Positions 17,214 to 26,207 of a stretch of 35,932 bases of DNA are shown here, in pieces; within the stretch, counting starts at the first letter, position 1; each line of letters opens with the position of its first letter. Both the position numbers and the translations under genes were made by a program. Origin of the DNA: CBDULX01 sp965368175 (lineage in GTDB: Bacteria > Pseudomonadota > Gammaproteobacteria > SZUA-229); assembly GCA_965368175.1 (NCBI GenBank), contig CBDULX010000005.1, forward strand, positions 1 through 35,932, written 5' to 3'. The notes under the pieces were generated by a model. The model worked only from the letters and a program-made list of their open reading frames with translations. It ran no database searches and was not told where the DNA came from.

Positions 17214-17444
17214 ATGCTTTATTTACTGGATAAATTAGTACGTGCTAAGCACCTAAAGCTGTGCGAGCGGTGTGGTTTGAAATATGACTATACAGCTAGC
17301 GAATGCCCTCATTGTAGCCATATCAGCGATAGTGAGCTGAAACACTTACTAACGAAACGTGCCGGTGTCAGGCTCGGGCTGGGTAAGGTGATGTGGGTGG
17401 GCGCTTTGTTGTTAGTGATCATTATGCTTCTGGTTAAACTCTGA
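17214..17444 (+). CDS. small zinc-ribbon membrane protein
   Basis: The 76-residue protein has two CxxC pairs, CERCGLKYDY (from about 17) and CPHCSHI (from about 31), forming a zinc ribbon. A single C-terminal membrane helix follows (about 55-75, VMWVGALLLVIIMLLVKL). The expected layout is a cytoplasmic zinc ribbon tethered to the inner membrane. It is co-directional with the J-protein gene 29 bp upstream and probably co-transcribed. Function unknown. Confidence 0.7.
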   Translation: MLYLLDKLVRAKHLKLCERCGLKYDYTASECPHCSHISDSELKHLLTKRAGVRLGLGKVMWVGALLLVIIMLLVKL

Positions 17445-17583
17445 AAAAAAATCAAAAGGCATAAATGATTATTTACAACTATCCAGTAAAGTCTGTTTTA
17501 TATGTAGGGCTAATATTTGATCTAATGTATTATAAATATCTTTAAATTTAATCAGTCGATCCAGCTCTGGGCGGAATGTCACT

Positions 17584-17646
17584 AAACATCTTAAGCTTGA
17601 TGTTTAAAAATAAAAGATTTCTCACAGAGGGTGTAAATACTCTGTG
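17584..17646. other. two hairpins in the convergent intergenic region
   Basis: AAACATC (17584-17590) pairs with GATGTTT (17599-17605), and CACAGAG (17623-17629) pairs with CTCTGTG (17640-17646). The second is part of the widespread word CTCTGTGTCTCCGTGG. They lie between the ends of the zinc-ribbon gene and the protease gene and could terminate either transcript. No clear U-run is present. The rest of 17445-17682 shows nothing else. Confidence 0.4.
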
Positions 17647-17682
17647 TCTCCGTGGCAGATTTAAAAATAATGTGAATGGTAA

Positions 17683-18780
17683 CTATTTCTGTCTTGAATA
17701 GTCAGTGGAGAGCCAGATAACCTCGCCTTTACGAAGAATTTTTACATAAATTTTATCCCCCTTAATTAACTGACTCATCCGTTCACGTACCCTGGTTTGA
17801 TAATTCTCACCATGCAGTGGTATATCCATAATGTCGAGAATAATATCGCCACCCACAATCATTGACTTACCTTCTATTTGAGCCGTGACTGCGCCTGCCT
17901 TTAAACCGAGTTTTTTTGAAATGGAGCCTTTTGCGACTTTTTCCACCAATAAACCACCCGGCTGAGGCAGATTAAAAATTGTCGCCAGTGCTTCATCCAG
18001 TGGGTAAGCTTGCAACCCCGTCCAGATACTGTTACTGGAAATCAGAAGCTCTTTTACTGTGTTTGAGGTTACTGCGAAACCAATGCCATCAAAACCACCC
18101 GAACTGCTTAAGATATAACTGATGATGCCAATAACTTCGCCGTTCATATTGAACAGTGGGCCACCTGAATGACCAACATTAATTGCGGTATCCGTTTGAA
18201 ACAGTTCCCCTAAAGGAATTCGATTATTAATATTGCCCGCTTTATGTCGCGCACTGATAATACCTGAGGTTATGGAATGTCCAACGCCATATGGCGCTCC
18301 AATGACAAACACTGCTTCGCCTGTTCTGGTATTGTCTGAGTTTGCCAGGGATGCAAATACCACTTTTTTGGGGACTTGTTCAAGCTTTAGTAAGGCAATG
18401 TCTGCCTCAGGTTCGGTGCGTATAATGCGGGCTCTAAATTTTTCACCATTGAGAAACTGGACCATGACTCGGTCTGCAGTATGAACAACATGAGACGCAG
18501 TTACGACCAGCCCTTCTTTTGAAATCAGCACCCCCGTGCCGGTTTGCTGCATTAGTACTGGTCTACGATCGCCCGGTATACCAGAAATCTCGCGTTGTTC
18601 AGTCGTCACCAGTACAACAGAGGGATTAACCTGCTTATAAAGATGTTGTAATGAATTTGCAGATGAGGATATTGGATTAAATAGAAAAATAATCAGCAGA
18701 AGCAGGCGTATAGAGAAATCTAACCTGTGACATGCATTCATCAAAAAACAAACAGGTTTAATATGACGCCATTTCATCAT
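17683..18780 (-). CDS. trypsin-like (HtrA/DegP-type) serine protease with one PDZ domain
   Basis: A 365-residue protein with an N-terminal hydrophobic segment (about 24-40) that is either a signal peptide or a membrane anchor. The protease domain (about 50-245) has the full triad: His97 in TASHVVH, Asp127 in EADIALL and Ser205 in GHSGGPLF. A single PDZ-like domain follows (about 260-360). One PDZ domain and this length resemble DegS more than DegP. A role in envelope protein quality control or stress sensing is likely. The barrel gene lies upstream on the same strand, 102 bp away, so the two could be co-transcribed and the protease might serve the barrel or the neighbouring cytochrome. Confidence 0.85.
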   Translation of the reverse strand: MMKWRHIKPVCFLMNACHRLDFSIRLLLLIIFLFNPISSSANSLQHLYKQVNPSVVLVTTEQREISGIPGDRRPVLMQQTGTGVLISKEGLVVTASHVVHTADRVMVQFLNGEKFRARIIRTEPEADIALLKLEQVPKKVVFASLANSDNTRTGEAVFVIGAPYGVGHSITSGIISARHKAGNINNRIPLGELFQTDTAINVGHSGGPLFNMNGEVIGIISYILSSSGGFDGIGFAVTSNTVKELLISSNSIWTGLQAYPLDEALATIFNLPQPGGLLVEKVAKGSISKKLGLKAGAVTAQIEGKSMIVGGDIILDIMDIPLHGENYQTRVRERMSQLIKGDKIYVKILRKGEVIWLSTDYSRQK

Positions 18781-18882
18781 TACAGATAGAATTCCTACTG
18801 GTATTGATTGAATGTAACTATGCGCAATTATAAATTATTTTATAGTGAAATCTGAGATAAAAGCAGATATGTTGATATATAT

Positions 18883-20193
18883 TCACTCCCAGGGATAAAA
18901 GAAAAACACCGCGACTTCAACGTCTTCATCGCCATAGGCAATATCGGCACGGTAGACACTGCCTGAGGCGGTCAATAACCTGAACCCTGTGCCAAAACTG
19001 TAACGCCGTTCATTCCATTTTTCGGATGGTCTTTCTGAGACTGTACCGGCTTCTGCAAAAAAGGCCAGCTGATAACCGGTCCGAACATCCTTCCAGATGA
19101 AATAATTAAAGGGTGTCGCTTCCTGGATGAAATTGAGACGAAACTCAGCACCCAGGAAAGCCATATGGGCGCCTTTAAAACGATCATCGGGATAGCCCCG
19201 TAAACGCTCCAGTCCGCCTAGGTTACTGGCGGTGCCGTTACTGCGCTCATTAATGAGATTATTAACCAGTTGTTGCTCGGCGTCTAAACACTCTACATCG
19301 CTGAGGTCACAGTTCAGTTCCAGTTCTGCTCGAATATTGGATGGGTCTGTGTCACCCGTTGTGCGCACATGGGCGTCGGACTGATAATAATTTAATACCA
19401 GAGTGTTATCTTTGCCCATCGGTATATAGCCCAGTGCTTTGTAATCAATAACATAAAAGTCAGGGTCCCTGGTGGCTGTAGCCGGACGGTCCCTGTAGCT
19501 CATAGAAAAGCGAAATCCCTGCCTGGGGTCCAGATAATCATCGCTCAGGTCCAGGTCGAAACTGTATCGTTCACTGGTGTCTTTGCCGGTGTAGGGATTA
19601 TCCAGTTGGGTAATCAGATTGCCCTCAAAACCCCGGATGGCTGACAGTTCGAATTCATTGGTTATTTGTGAATAGGACAGATTAACTCGTCGATCATAGA
19701 AACTGAGTTTGATATCTAGCTGACGTAATTTTGCCAGAGTGATATCAAGAATCGAGAAGTCGTACTGGTTAGTGCCTTCCATGCCTCGGATGTCGTATTG
19801 ATTGATCGCGGCTCTATCAATGTCGTGCTCATAATAGGTAACAAACAGATGTTTGGGTATGACAGGAAATTCATCAATCTGGTATACAAAGCCTTCTGCA
19901 TCACCGACGACTTTAATGATCAATGCATCGGTGGTGGTGTCCGCTACGTTGGAGAAATTTGCCATAAGAAACGCGCCATCACCTATGCCTGGCATACTGT
20001 AGGGGAGCGGTACCAGCAAATAGGCGGATTCATCCGGGAACTGGTTTTTTCTCCGTTCTATAATCCAGTCATTAGCAATAGCAATGTTTGTTATTGCTGA
20101 ACTCATTAAAATAATAGCAGCCAGTGATTGCCTGCCCAAAGGTGCTGCTATTTTTAATACTGTGCCTGATATTGGTCTGCAGTAAATGTTCAT
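18883..20193 (-). CDS. Omp85/BamA-like outer-membrane beta-barrel protein without POTRA domains
   Basis: The 436-residue protein has a signal peptide cleaved near IAIA-NDW (about 40). The remainder is rich in alternating beta-strand sequence. The motif LRGYPDDRFKGAHMAFLGAEFR (about 340) corresponds to the conserved Omp85 loop-6 motif and the following strand. The C-terminus is aromatic (VAVFFFYPWE). The length fits a barrel plus a short N-terminal plug-like part but leaves no room for POTRA repeats, unlike BamA or TamA. Similar short surface-antigen proteins have no assigned function that I know of. It is divergent from the nine-heme cytochrome gene with a 395-bp shared upstream region. Confidence 0.75.
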   Translation of the reverse strand: MNIYCRPISGTVLKIAAPLGRQSLAAIILMSSAITNIAIANDWIIERRKNQFPDESAYLLVPLPYSMPGIGDGAFLMANFSNVADTTTDALIIKVVGDAEGFVYQIDEFPVIPKHLFVTYYEHDIDRAAINQYDIRGMEGTNQYDFSILDITLAKLRQLDIKLSFYDRRVNLSYSQITNEFELSAIRGFEGNLITQLDNPYTGKDTSERYSFDLDLSDDYLDPRQGFRFSMSYRDRPATATRDPDFYVIDYKALGYIPMGKDNTLVLNYYQSDAHVRTTGDTDPSNIRAELELNCDLSDVECLDAEQQLVNNLINERSNGTASNLGGLERLRGYPDDRFKGAHMAFLGAEFRLNFIQEATPFNYFIWKDVRTGYQLAFFAEAGTVSERPSEKWNERRYSFGTGFRLLTASGSVYRADIAYGDEDVEVAVFFFYPWE

Positions 20194-20588
20194 ATTTTGT
20201 AATGTTTATATGGGTGTATGTTTTTAGAATTGATCTAAAACATACTTATCAGTTTGATATATTGTTTTTATCTTGTCATATAAACCAGGCGCAACATTAA
20301 AAGGCATTATTTTAGAAAATTATTAATAATAAATACATTATATAAAAATGTGATTTTTTAATTATATTCTTCTTTTTTAATTTGGCTAAAAATTTGTGAT
20401 AGATGGCAGGTTTTTCTGGTAACGGTGAGAATTTCCCATATACTAAGTTTTAGAATATCGATAAAAATATGACAAATGTCAATCAGCTTTAATGATTGTA
20501 CTCACGGAAAGAGACTGGTGTTTAGCTGTCTCTCAAAACACTTCCATTGACAGGCCACAACTGATAACAATATCTGAAGGTGCTGGCT
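20194..20588. promoter_or_regulatory. divergent promoter region between the barrel and the multiheme cytochrome
   Basis: AT-rich and non-coding. Two dyads stand out. TTTTAGA-ATTGA-TCTAAAA at 20222-20240 is close to the barrel start. TGACAAATGTCA at 20470-20481 is 107 bp before the cytochrome ATG. The second has the size of a homodimer operator but does not match the FNR consensus (TTGAT-N4-ATCAA). GAAGG at 20576-20580 is the cytochrome ribosome site. No promoter boxes are claimed. Confidence 0.45.
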
Positions 20589-23279
20589 ATGAATACTTCT
20601 GCTTATATCAACAAACCTTTATATGGGTTTGTGTTCGCGTTAATGGCAATTGCATTGCTTATTTCATCACAGGATGCACTGGCAGCAAAACCCAGTAATC
20701 CCGTTTGTACCATCATCACGGTTAACTTCCCTAATATTAACGACGATGCGAGCAGTGATGTTGCCTGTGATTCCGAGGTGTGTGTGTATACCGGCGGTGT
20801 GGTTGAATACACCGGTCAGGTGAGTAATGGTACGCCACCCTATTCTGTATTGTGGGAATTTGTCGGCGGTAATCCATTTGAATTGAATGATACTATTGCC
20901 AGCAGTGGTGGTAGTTCAACACGATCGACCATATATAATGCGGTCGGTGGCTTTTCCACTCGTTTTAGCGCAAAGGATGCGGCAGGCAAACCTAGAAGCT
21001 GCACCGCTGATACCCGTAGTGTTCGGGTCATCAATAGTAGCACCGGCGGCGGTGGTACTGGTGAAACGTCTATAAATTCAACCTCATTCAATGGTAATAA
21101 TCCACAAAATCCACCGGTTCCAGAACAGCCGTTTTCATCGGTACCCGGATTTAGCGTAATAGGCATTAATGATTTGGGTATGCACTGTGCCGATCTTGAC
21201 AGTCGAGTGCTTTCCATATTGCCACCGTTTAATGTGCTGCATGCACAAGTCATCAAGAAGGGCACAGGAATCACGGCGGCGACACTGCCGCAGATTCTGG
21301 ATGATACACAGGTCGAGGTAGTTTATTCGGCGGCATCGAATCCACTTGATCCCGCACTGGATCCAAATAATCCACCATTACTGAGCATACTGGGCAATGG
21401 TGATATATATAAAACCAATTTCTGGGATTTGAATCCTTTACGACCTACCGGTAACATTCTGGGTTTCGATTTATACGATGCTTTTTATCCGGATGGTGTA
21501 CTGGATGGTTACAATTCACCGGGATCGGTTGATTTAGGTCTGCCTGTACCGGATCTGTATTTGCTGTATTTTGGTCCCGATGGTATACCAAACAACGGTG
21601 ATGAAGTACTGGCGGCCGATTTGGCAAAAATGCCGGGGATTGCTAGTCCTTACATTGCCAATGATGCCCAGCATTTCGATCGTTATGACACGACTCTACC
21701 GTTCTTTATCAATTTTCCTTTCGGTTATACCTTGAAGGACATGGACTGGTTTGCTGCGGATGGTATTCCACTGGCCTATGCCGATGATCAGGGTCGTGAA
21801 AATGCCTATCCATTGTTACGTATTCAGGCTGTTGCCAAAACCGGTAATACATTAGGTATAGGTGCCGGTACTGTGTTGGCTTCTGTCGATACTGTGGCAC
21901 CGATATCCATTGAATCCGATTGTAAAGCCTGTCACTTGTCAGTAGCTGATGGTGGTAATGGTGAAGCAGCCTGTCTTGCAGGGATTGATGATAATTGTCC
22001 GGTGGATGGTTCAAAAACCACACGCAGCGGTGCAGCGTTTACCGTGGTTAGTCCCAGTGACGATCCGGACATTAACACTACATTCCTGGTGAGTGAAGAA
22101 TGGGCTGCGGATACCAATATTGTTCGCTTACACGATTCATTGCATGGCACCGAACTGGAAGCGAGTCTACCAATAGCCTGTCAGTCCTGCCATTACACAC
22201 CGGCGCTGGATCTGGCTCAGTTTGGGCCTCAGGGTGGCCCCACCACGAATGGGCTTGATCAACTGGCTCATAAGTCGTTCTCTAACGTGCTGCATAAATC
22301 CCACGGTGAACATGTCGATCTGTTCCCCTTGATGCCTGCACCGGGATCGGTACCCACGGCAGATCGTTTGCAGGTAATGGAGGCAAGCTGCTATGCATGT
22401 CATCCTGGGTCTCGTAACCAGTGTTTGCGAGGTGCCATGTTCCAGGGTGATATGCTCTGTCAGGATTGTCATGGTGATATGGCTGCCATTGGAAATGACT
22501 TCACTGACAACTTCCCGGTTACACCCTTTCCAGCAGGCGTGGATTTAAGCAAGCGTGTACCCTGGGCCAGTGAGCCGGGTTGTCAGTCCTGTCATGTGGG
22601 TGACGCCGTTAATCAACCTGCCGACAAGGCCGGCTTCATTTATGCTCCGGATGGTATACGACTGTTAAGAGCATGGCGTACAGGAGATGTCGATGCTAAA
22701 CCGATCAAGGTCGCCAGCTCTCGATTTGCTGAAGACCTGGATGCAGCATCCGGTAATACTGTCTTATATCGTTTGAGTAAAGGTGGTGATCCTATAGAAA
22801 ACAGTGTGGGTAAGAAAGGCCATGGGGGTGTGTTCTGTGAGGCCTGTCATGGTTCTACCCATGCCATCTGGCCAGTGACACCCAGAAGCGGTCCTTTCGT
22901 AGCCAATGACAATGCTACGGCCACTCAGCTACAGGGCCATGATGGCAAAATCCAGGAGTGTGATGTCTGTCATGAGCGGGGTGCTGACGGTAACCTGACC
23001 ATGCCATTGGGTCTGCAAGGACCTCATGGTCTGCATCCGGTAAATGATAACCGCTGGAATCATGGTCATAATAACTTCACTGGCGGTAGACTGGCAAACT
23101 GCAGGACCTGCCATGGACAGGACCTGAAAGGTACCGTTTTATCCAAGACTTCTGCTGACAGAGTCCTTGATTGTAAGAATAGCGCTGGGGACTTTCCTGG
23201 TTGTGCTGCGGGTAACCCAACTGCAAGTGTTCCAGCAGGTACTATGATCGGCTGCGGTAATTGTCACAAACAGAAATAG
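20589..23279 (+). CDS. secreted nine-heme c-type cytochrome
   Basis: An 896-residue protein with a signal peptide (about 1-35, cleavage after DALA). An Ig/PKD-like domain (about 40-150) is followed by a Gly-rich linker. A distinctive segment (about 175-430) begins GFSVIGINDLGMHCADLDSRVLSILPPFNVLHAQVI. Nine CxxCH motifs start at about 445, 531, 601, 624, 665, 750, 791, 838 and 889. The last is six residues from the C-terminus. Many additional His residues allow bis-His ligation. It should be periplasmic or on the cell surface and carry electrons, possibly to or from extracellular or insoluble partners. Similar NDLGMHC proteins occur, as I recall, in metal-reducing bacteria. The ATG at 20589 follows GAAGG; a GTG at 20580 is less likely. 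Confidence 0.85.
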   Translation: MNTSAYINKPLYGFVFALMAIALLISSQDALAAKPSNPVCTIITVNFPNINDDASSDVACDSEVCVYTGGVVEYTGQVSNGTPPYSVLWEFVGGNPFELNDTIASSGGSSTRSTIYNAVGGFSTRFSAKDAAGKPRSCTADTRSVRVINSSTGGGGTGETSINSTSFNGNNPQNPPVPEQPFSSVPGFSVIGINDLGMHCADLDSRVLSILPPFNVLHAQVIKKGTGITAATLPQILDDTQVEVVYSAASNPLDPALDPNNPPLLSILGNGDIYKTNFWDLNPLRPTGNILGFDLYDAFYPDGVLDGYNSPGSVDLGLPVPDLYLLYFGPDGIPNNGDEVLAADLAKMPGIASPYIANDAQHFDRYDTTLPFFINFPFGYTLKDMDWFAADGIPLAYADDQGRENAYPLLRIQAVAKTGNTLGIGAGTVLASVDTVAPISIESDCKACHLSVADGGNGEAACLAGIDDNCPVDGSKTTRSGAAFTVVSPSDDPDINTTFLVSEEWAADTNIVRLHDSLHGTELEASLPIACQSCHYTPALDLAQFGPQGGPTTNGLDQLAHKSFSNVLHKSHGEHVDLFPLMPAPGSVPTADRLQVMEASCYACHPGSRNQCLRGAMFQGDMLCQDCHGDMAAIGNDFTDNFPVTPFPAGVDLSKRVPWASEPGCQSCHVGDAVNQPADKAGFIYAPDGIRLLRAWRTGDVDAKPIKVASSRFAEDLDAASGNTVLYRLSKGGDPIENSVGKKGHGGVFCEACHGSTHAIWPVTPRSGPFVANDNATATQLQGHDGKIQECDVCHERGADGNLTMPLGLQGPHGLHPVNDNRWNHGHNNFTGGRLANCRTCHGQDLKGTVLSKTSADRVLDCKNSAGDFPGCAAGNPTASVPAGTMIGCGNCHKQK

Positions 23280-23301
23280 AGAAATCTTAAATAGTAAGGA
23301 G

Positions 23302-23334
23302 AAAAGAGGGCGGCTACAGGTCGCCTTCTTTTAT
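23302..23334 (+). terminator. rho-independent terminator of the multiheme cytochrome gene
   Basis: AAAAGAGGGCG (23302-23312) pairs with CGCCTTCTTTT (23322-23332) through 11 bp including one G-U pair. The loop is 9 nt, and the T-run is part of the 3' arm. It sits 23 bp after the stop codon. Confidence 0.7.
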
Positions 23335-23340
23335 GCCCGG

Positions 23341-23559
23341 CGTAACTCTCGACAATTGCTTCCTGCATTGTTCTCGGTCTCCGTTCCAGACTCGATTCTA
23401 GCGATTATCTTCCTGGAATCGTACCTTCTCTCATCCATGGGCTCGTCCTCTCAGTCGAAATGACACTGACTCTCATAAATGTCATCGACACTGCTGGAGT
23501 AAGATTAACTCTAATGAAATATCACTGATGTTGTTGGAGCAATACTGAGCCAGTAATAA
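23341..23559. repeat. intergenic stretch with decayed dispersed repeats
   Basis: No gene is seen between the convergent cytochrome and glgP genes. The stretch contains CTCGACAATTGCTTCCTGCA (related to the region near 11270-11320 on the other strand) and, at 23452-23463, CAGTCGAAATGACA, a word found in many environmental genomes. Two similar 20-base words (near 23488 and 23524, sharing ACTGCTGGAG/GTTGTTGGAG patterns) form an imperfect direct repeat. Confidence 0.35.
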
Positions 23560-26115
23560 TCACAACCAGATCATATATCCTGTTTCCAGTGGATGACTTA
23601 ATAATTCGTTATAAGGATATATTCGAAGTTTGTAAAAATTCAAACCCGGCGTTTTAGGTTTCAGGTCAAGCTTGAAGCTGTGTTCGTTGTCACTCTCACC
23701 ATCGTATTCAAGAAAAGCGGTTTCTTTGGTGATATAGGTTTCATCATGATCGTCATATCGGCAAACCAGACATTCGATAACTACATCTTCTGGTGACAGT
23801 CCATTGAGATAGGCTTTAACTCTAATCGGTAATCTTTCATTGGTCTGAATGGCTGTGATGCATTCATCGTCACGGCGAATACTTACATGTTGCCAGTGTT
23901 CGGCCACTTTACGTTTCCAGTCGGCGAGCACTTTGGCGGGTTCGCCATTGTTTTCGCTCAGGCGTTTTAATTGATTACGGGCCGGTGAATACAGGTTTTT
24001 TACATAATCCATCACCATGCGCGAGGCGTTGAACCTGGGAATACAGGATTTCATCGAGGCCTTGGACAGTTTCACCCAGTATCTTGAATAGCCCTGTGTC
24101 CCTCGGTTGTAGAATATAGGAATAATTTCTTCTTCCAGTATATCCAGCAGGTCATTGGCTTCTTCGCGGTCTCTAATAGCGGGTGCAGTATCCTGTCCAT
24201 GGGGTGAAATACCCCAGCCGTTTTTGCCATCGAAACCTTCGCCCCACCAGCCATCGAGAACACTCAGATTGAGTACACCATTGATGGCGGCTTTTTCCCC
24301 GGAAGTGCCACTGGCTTCCAGTGGGTACTCTGGGGTATTGAGCCAGACATCGACTCCGGTAACCAGATAACGGGCCATGGCCATGTTGTAGCCTTCCAGC
24401 AAAATTATTTTGCCGAGAAATTCCGGTTTCTGAGAATATTCATGAATGGTGCGAATCAGCTGCTGACCAGGTTCATCTTTGGGATGGGCCTTACCGGCAA
24501 AAATCATCAGCACGGGACGTTCCGGGTCATTGAGCAGTCGTGCCAGACGTTCCGGGTCGGAAAACATGAGGGTGGCCCGTTTGTAGGTGGCGAAGCGGCG
24601 GGCAAAACCCAGTACCAGAATATCCGATTCTGGTTTATTGATTAAGTCGGTTGTGCGTCGGGTGAGAGCTTCATTACAGCCATTACGTTTAAAACGTTTG
24701 GTGGTTCGGCTCAGAACATTTTCCAGCATGGAGCTTTTCAGTTCCTGGCGTAAGCTCCAGAAGCGATGATCGGGGATTTCGTCTATACATTGCCAGTAAT
24801 CAGTGTCGAGTAATTTGTTGCGCCATTCACGGAAACGCATATCAAACAGATTGACCCATTCCCGCGCCAGGAAGGTGGGTGCATGCACACCATTGGTGAC
24901 ATAGGTGATGGGGTTTTCTTTGGTTGGTATCTGGGGCCAGATATAAGACTCCATTTCCGAAGCTACACGACCATGAATGCGACTGACGCCATTATGAAAA
25001 CGCGAGCCGCGTAAGGCGAGGGCCGTCATATTAAAACTGCTGGTATCGCCCGGGAAGCGGCCCAGGTTCTGGAAATCCTTGAAGCTGATGTTGAGTTTAT
25101 GGCAACAGTCAGAAAAATATTGCTGCATCAGAGTTTCTTCAAAAATATCATGACCTGCAGACACCGGGGTATGGGTGGTGAATACGGTGCCGGAGGCGAC
25201 CAGTTCCAGTGCACTACTGAATTCCATGCCCTCAGTCACCAGCTCTCTTGCGCGTTCGATAATCTGGAAAGCGGCATGGCCTTCATTTATGTGCCAGACA
25301 GTCGGTTTTAGTCCCAGTGCACGAATTAAACGCACACCTGCAATACCCAGGATGATTTCCTGCTGCATGCGAGTGTTTCTGTCGCCGCCATATAGCTGGA
25401 AAGTGATTTTCTGATCATTGACCGAGTTGTCATTGTGATTGCTGTCCAGAAAATACATATCTATATGGCCAGCTTTGGCTTTCCAGGCTTTTAATTTAAC
25501 CATGCGGCCGGGTAGTTCAATTTCAATAATTATTCGATTACCGTCTACGTCTTTGGCATGCTCTATAGGCAATTCGCTGAATCGAGTCGTGGTGTATTTG
25601 GCAATTTGGTTGCCACAGCCATCGATTTGCTGGGTAAAATATCCCTGGCGATATAGCAGGCCGATAGCAACGAAGGGCACGCCCAGGTCGCTGGCTGCTT
25701 TGCAGTGATCGCCAGCCAGAATACCCAGGCCACCTGAATAGATGGGAAAACTTTCATGCAAACCGAATTCGGCACAGAAGTAGGCCACCAGATCGGTATC
25801 CGCATCCAGGTATTCGTCTATGTCGTAATGGGTGTTTTGTTGTAGATACGTATGGAAGGTGGACATGACCCGGTTGTATTCTTCCATGAAAATATTGTCA
25901 CGGGTTGCAGCCTCGAGTACTGTCTGTGATACACGGCGCAGGAACACTTTTGGGTTGTGGTCACATTCGTCCCACAATATATAATCCAGTCGGAAAAACA
26001 GCCCGCGTGTGTTTCTATCCCAGCTATAGTGTAGATTGTTCGATAACTCGATGAGTCCGGACAGGACATCAGGTATTTTGGGTCTGACTTCTAATTCGTA
26101 AACGGTCTCTTTCAT
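23560..26115 (-). CDS. glgP: alpha-glucan (glycogen) phosphorylase, short GT35 type
   Basis: The 851-residue enzyme carries the DUF3417-type N-terminal domain (SGLIELSNNLHYSWDRNTRGLF) that marks the alpha-glucan phosphorylase subfamily. The substrate region follows, with AEFGLHESFPIYSGGLGILAGDH. The pyridoxal-phosphate lysine lies in ASGTSGEKAAINGVLNLSVLDG. It releases glucose-1-phosphate from glycogen or maltodextrin in the cytoplasm. The upstream gene on the same strand is pgm, 92 bp away, whose product converts glucose-1-phosphate to glucose-6-phosphate. The intervening spacer contains an imperfect hairpin (about 26163-26195). Confidence 0.93.
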   Translation of the reverse strand: MKETVYELEVRPKIPDVLSGLIELSNNLHYSWDRNTRGLFFRLDYILWDECDHNPKVFLRRVSQTVLEAATRDNIFMEEYNRVMSTFHTYLQQNTHYDIDEYLDADTDLVAYFCAEFGLHESFPIYSGGLGILAGDHCKAASDLGVPFVAIGLLYRQGYFTQQIDGCGNQIAKYTTTRFSELPIEHAKDVDGNRIIIEIELPGRMVKLKAWKAKAGHIDMYFLDSNHNDNSVNDQKITFQLYGGDRNTRMQQEIILGIAGVRLIRALGLKPTVWHINEGHAAFQIIERARELVTEGMEFSSALELVASGTVFTTHTPVSAGHDIFEETLMQQYFSDCCHKLNISFKDFQNLGRFPGDTSSFNMTALALRGSRFHNGVSRIHGRVASEMESYIWPQIPTKENPITYVTNGVHAPTFLAREWVNLFDMRFREWRNKLLDTDYWQCIDEIPDHRFWSLRQELKSSMLENVLSRTTKRFKRNGCNEALTRRTTDLINKPESDILVLGFARRFATYKRATLMFSDPERLARLLNDPERPVLMIFAGKAHPKDEPGQQLIRTIHEYSQKPEFLGKIILLEGYNMAMARYLVTGVDVWLNTPEYPLEASGTSGEKAAINGVLNLSVLDGWWGEGFDGKNGWGISPHGQDTAPAIRDREEANDLLDILEEEIIPIFYNRGTQGYSRYWVKLSKASMKSCIPRFNASRMVMDYVKNLYSPARNQLKRLSENNGEPAKVLADWKRKVAEHWQHVSIRRDDECITAIQTNERLPIRVKAYLNGLSPEDVVIECLVCRYDDHDETYITKETAFLEYDGESDNEHSFKLDLKPKTPGLNFYKLRIYPYNELLSHPLETGYMIWL

Positions 26116-26207
26116 GGGGGTACCTGTCTTTGCACGGCATTTTTTCTGTTTTTATATTCCCCCTGATTCATTCTTTATTGGTGAATGTCAGGAGGATTTT
26201 ATATCGT

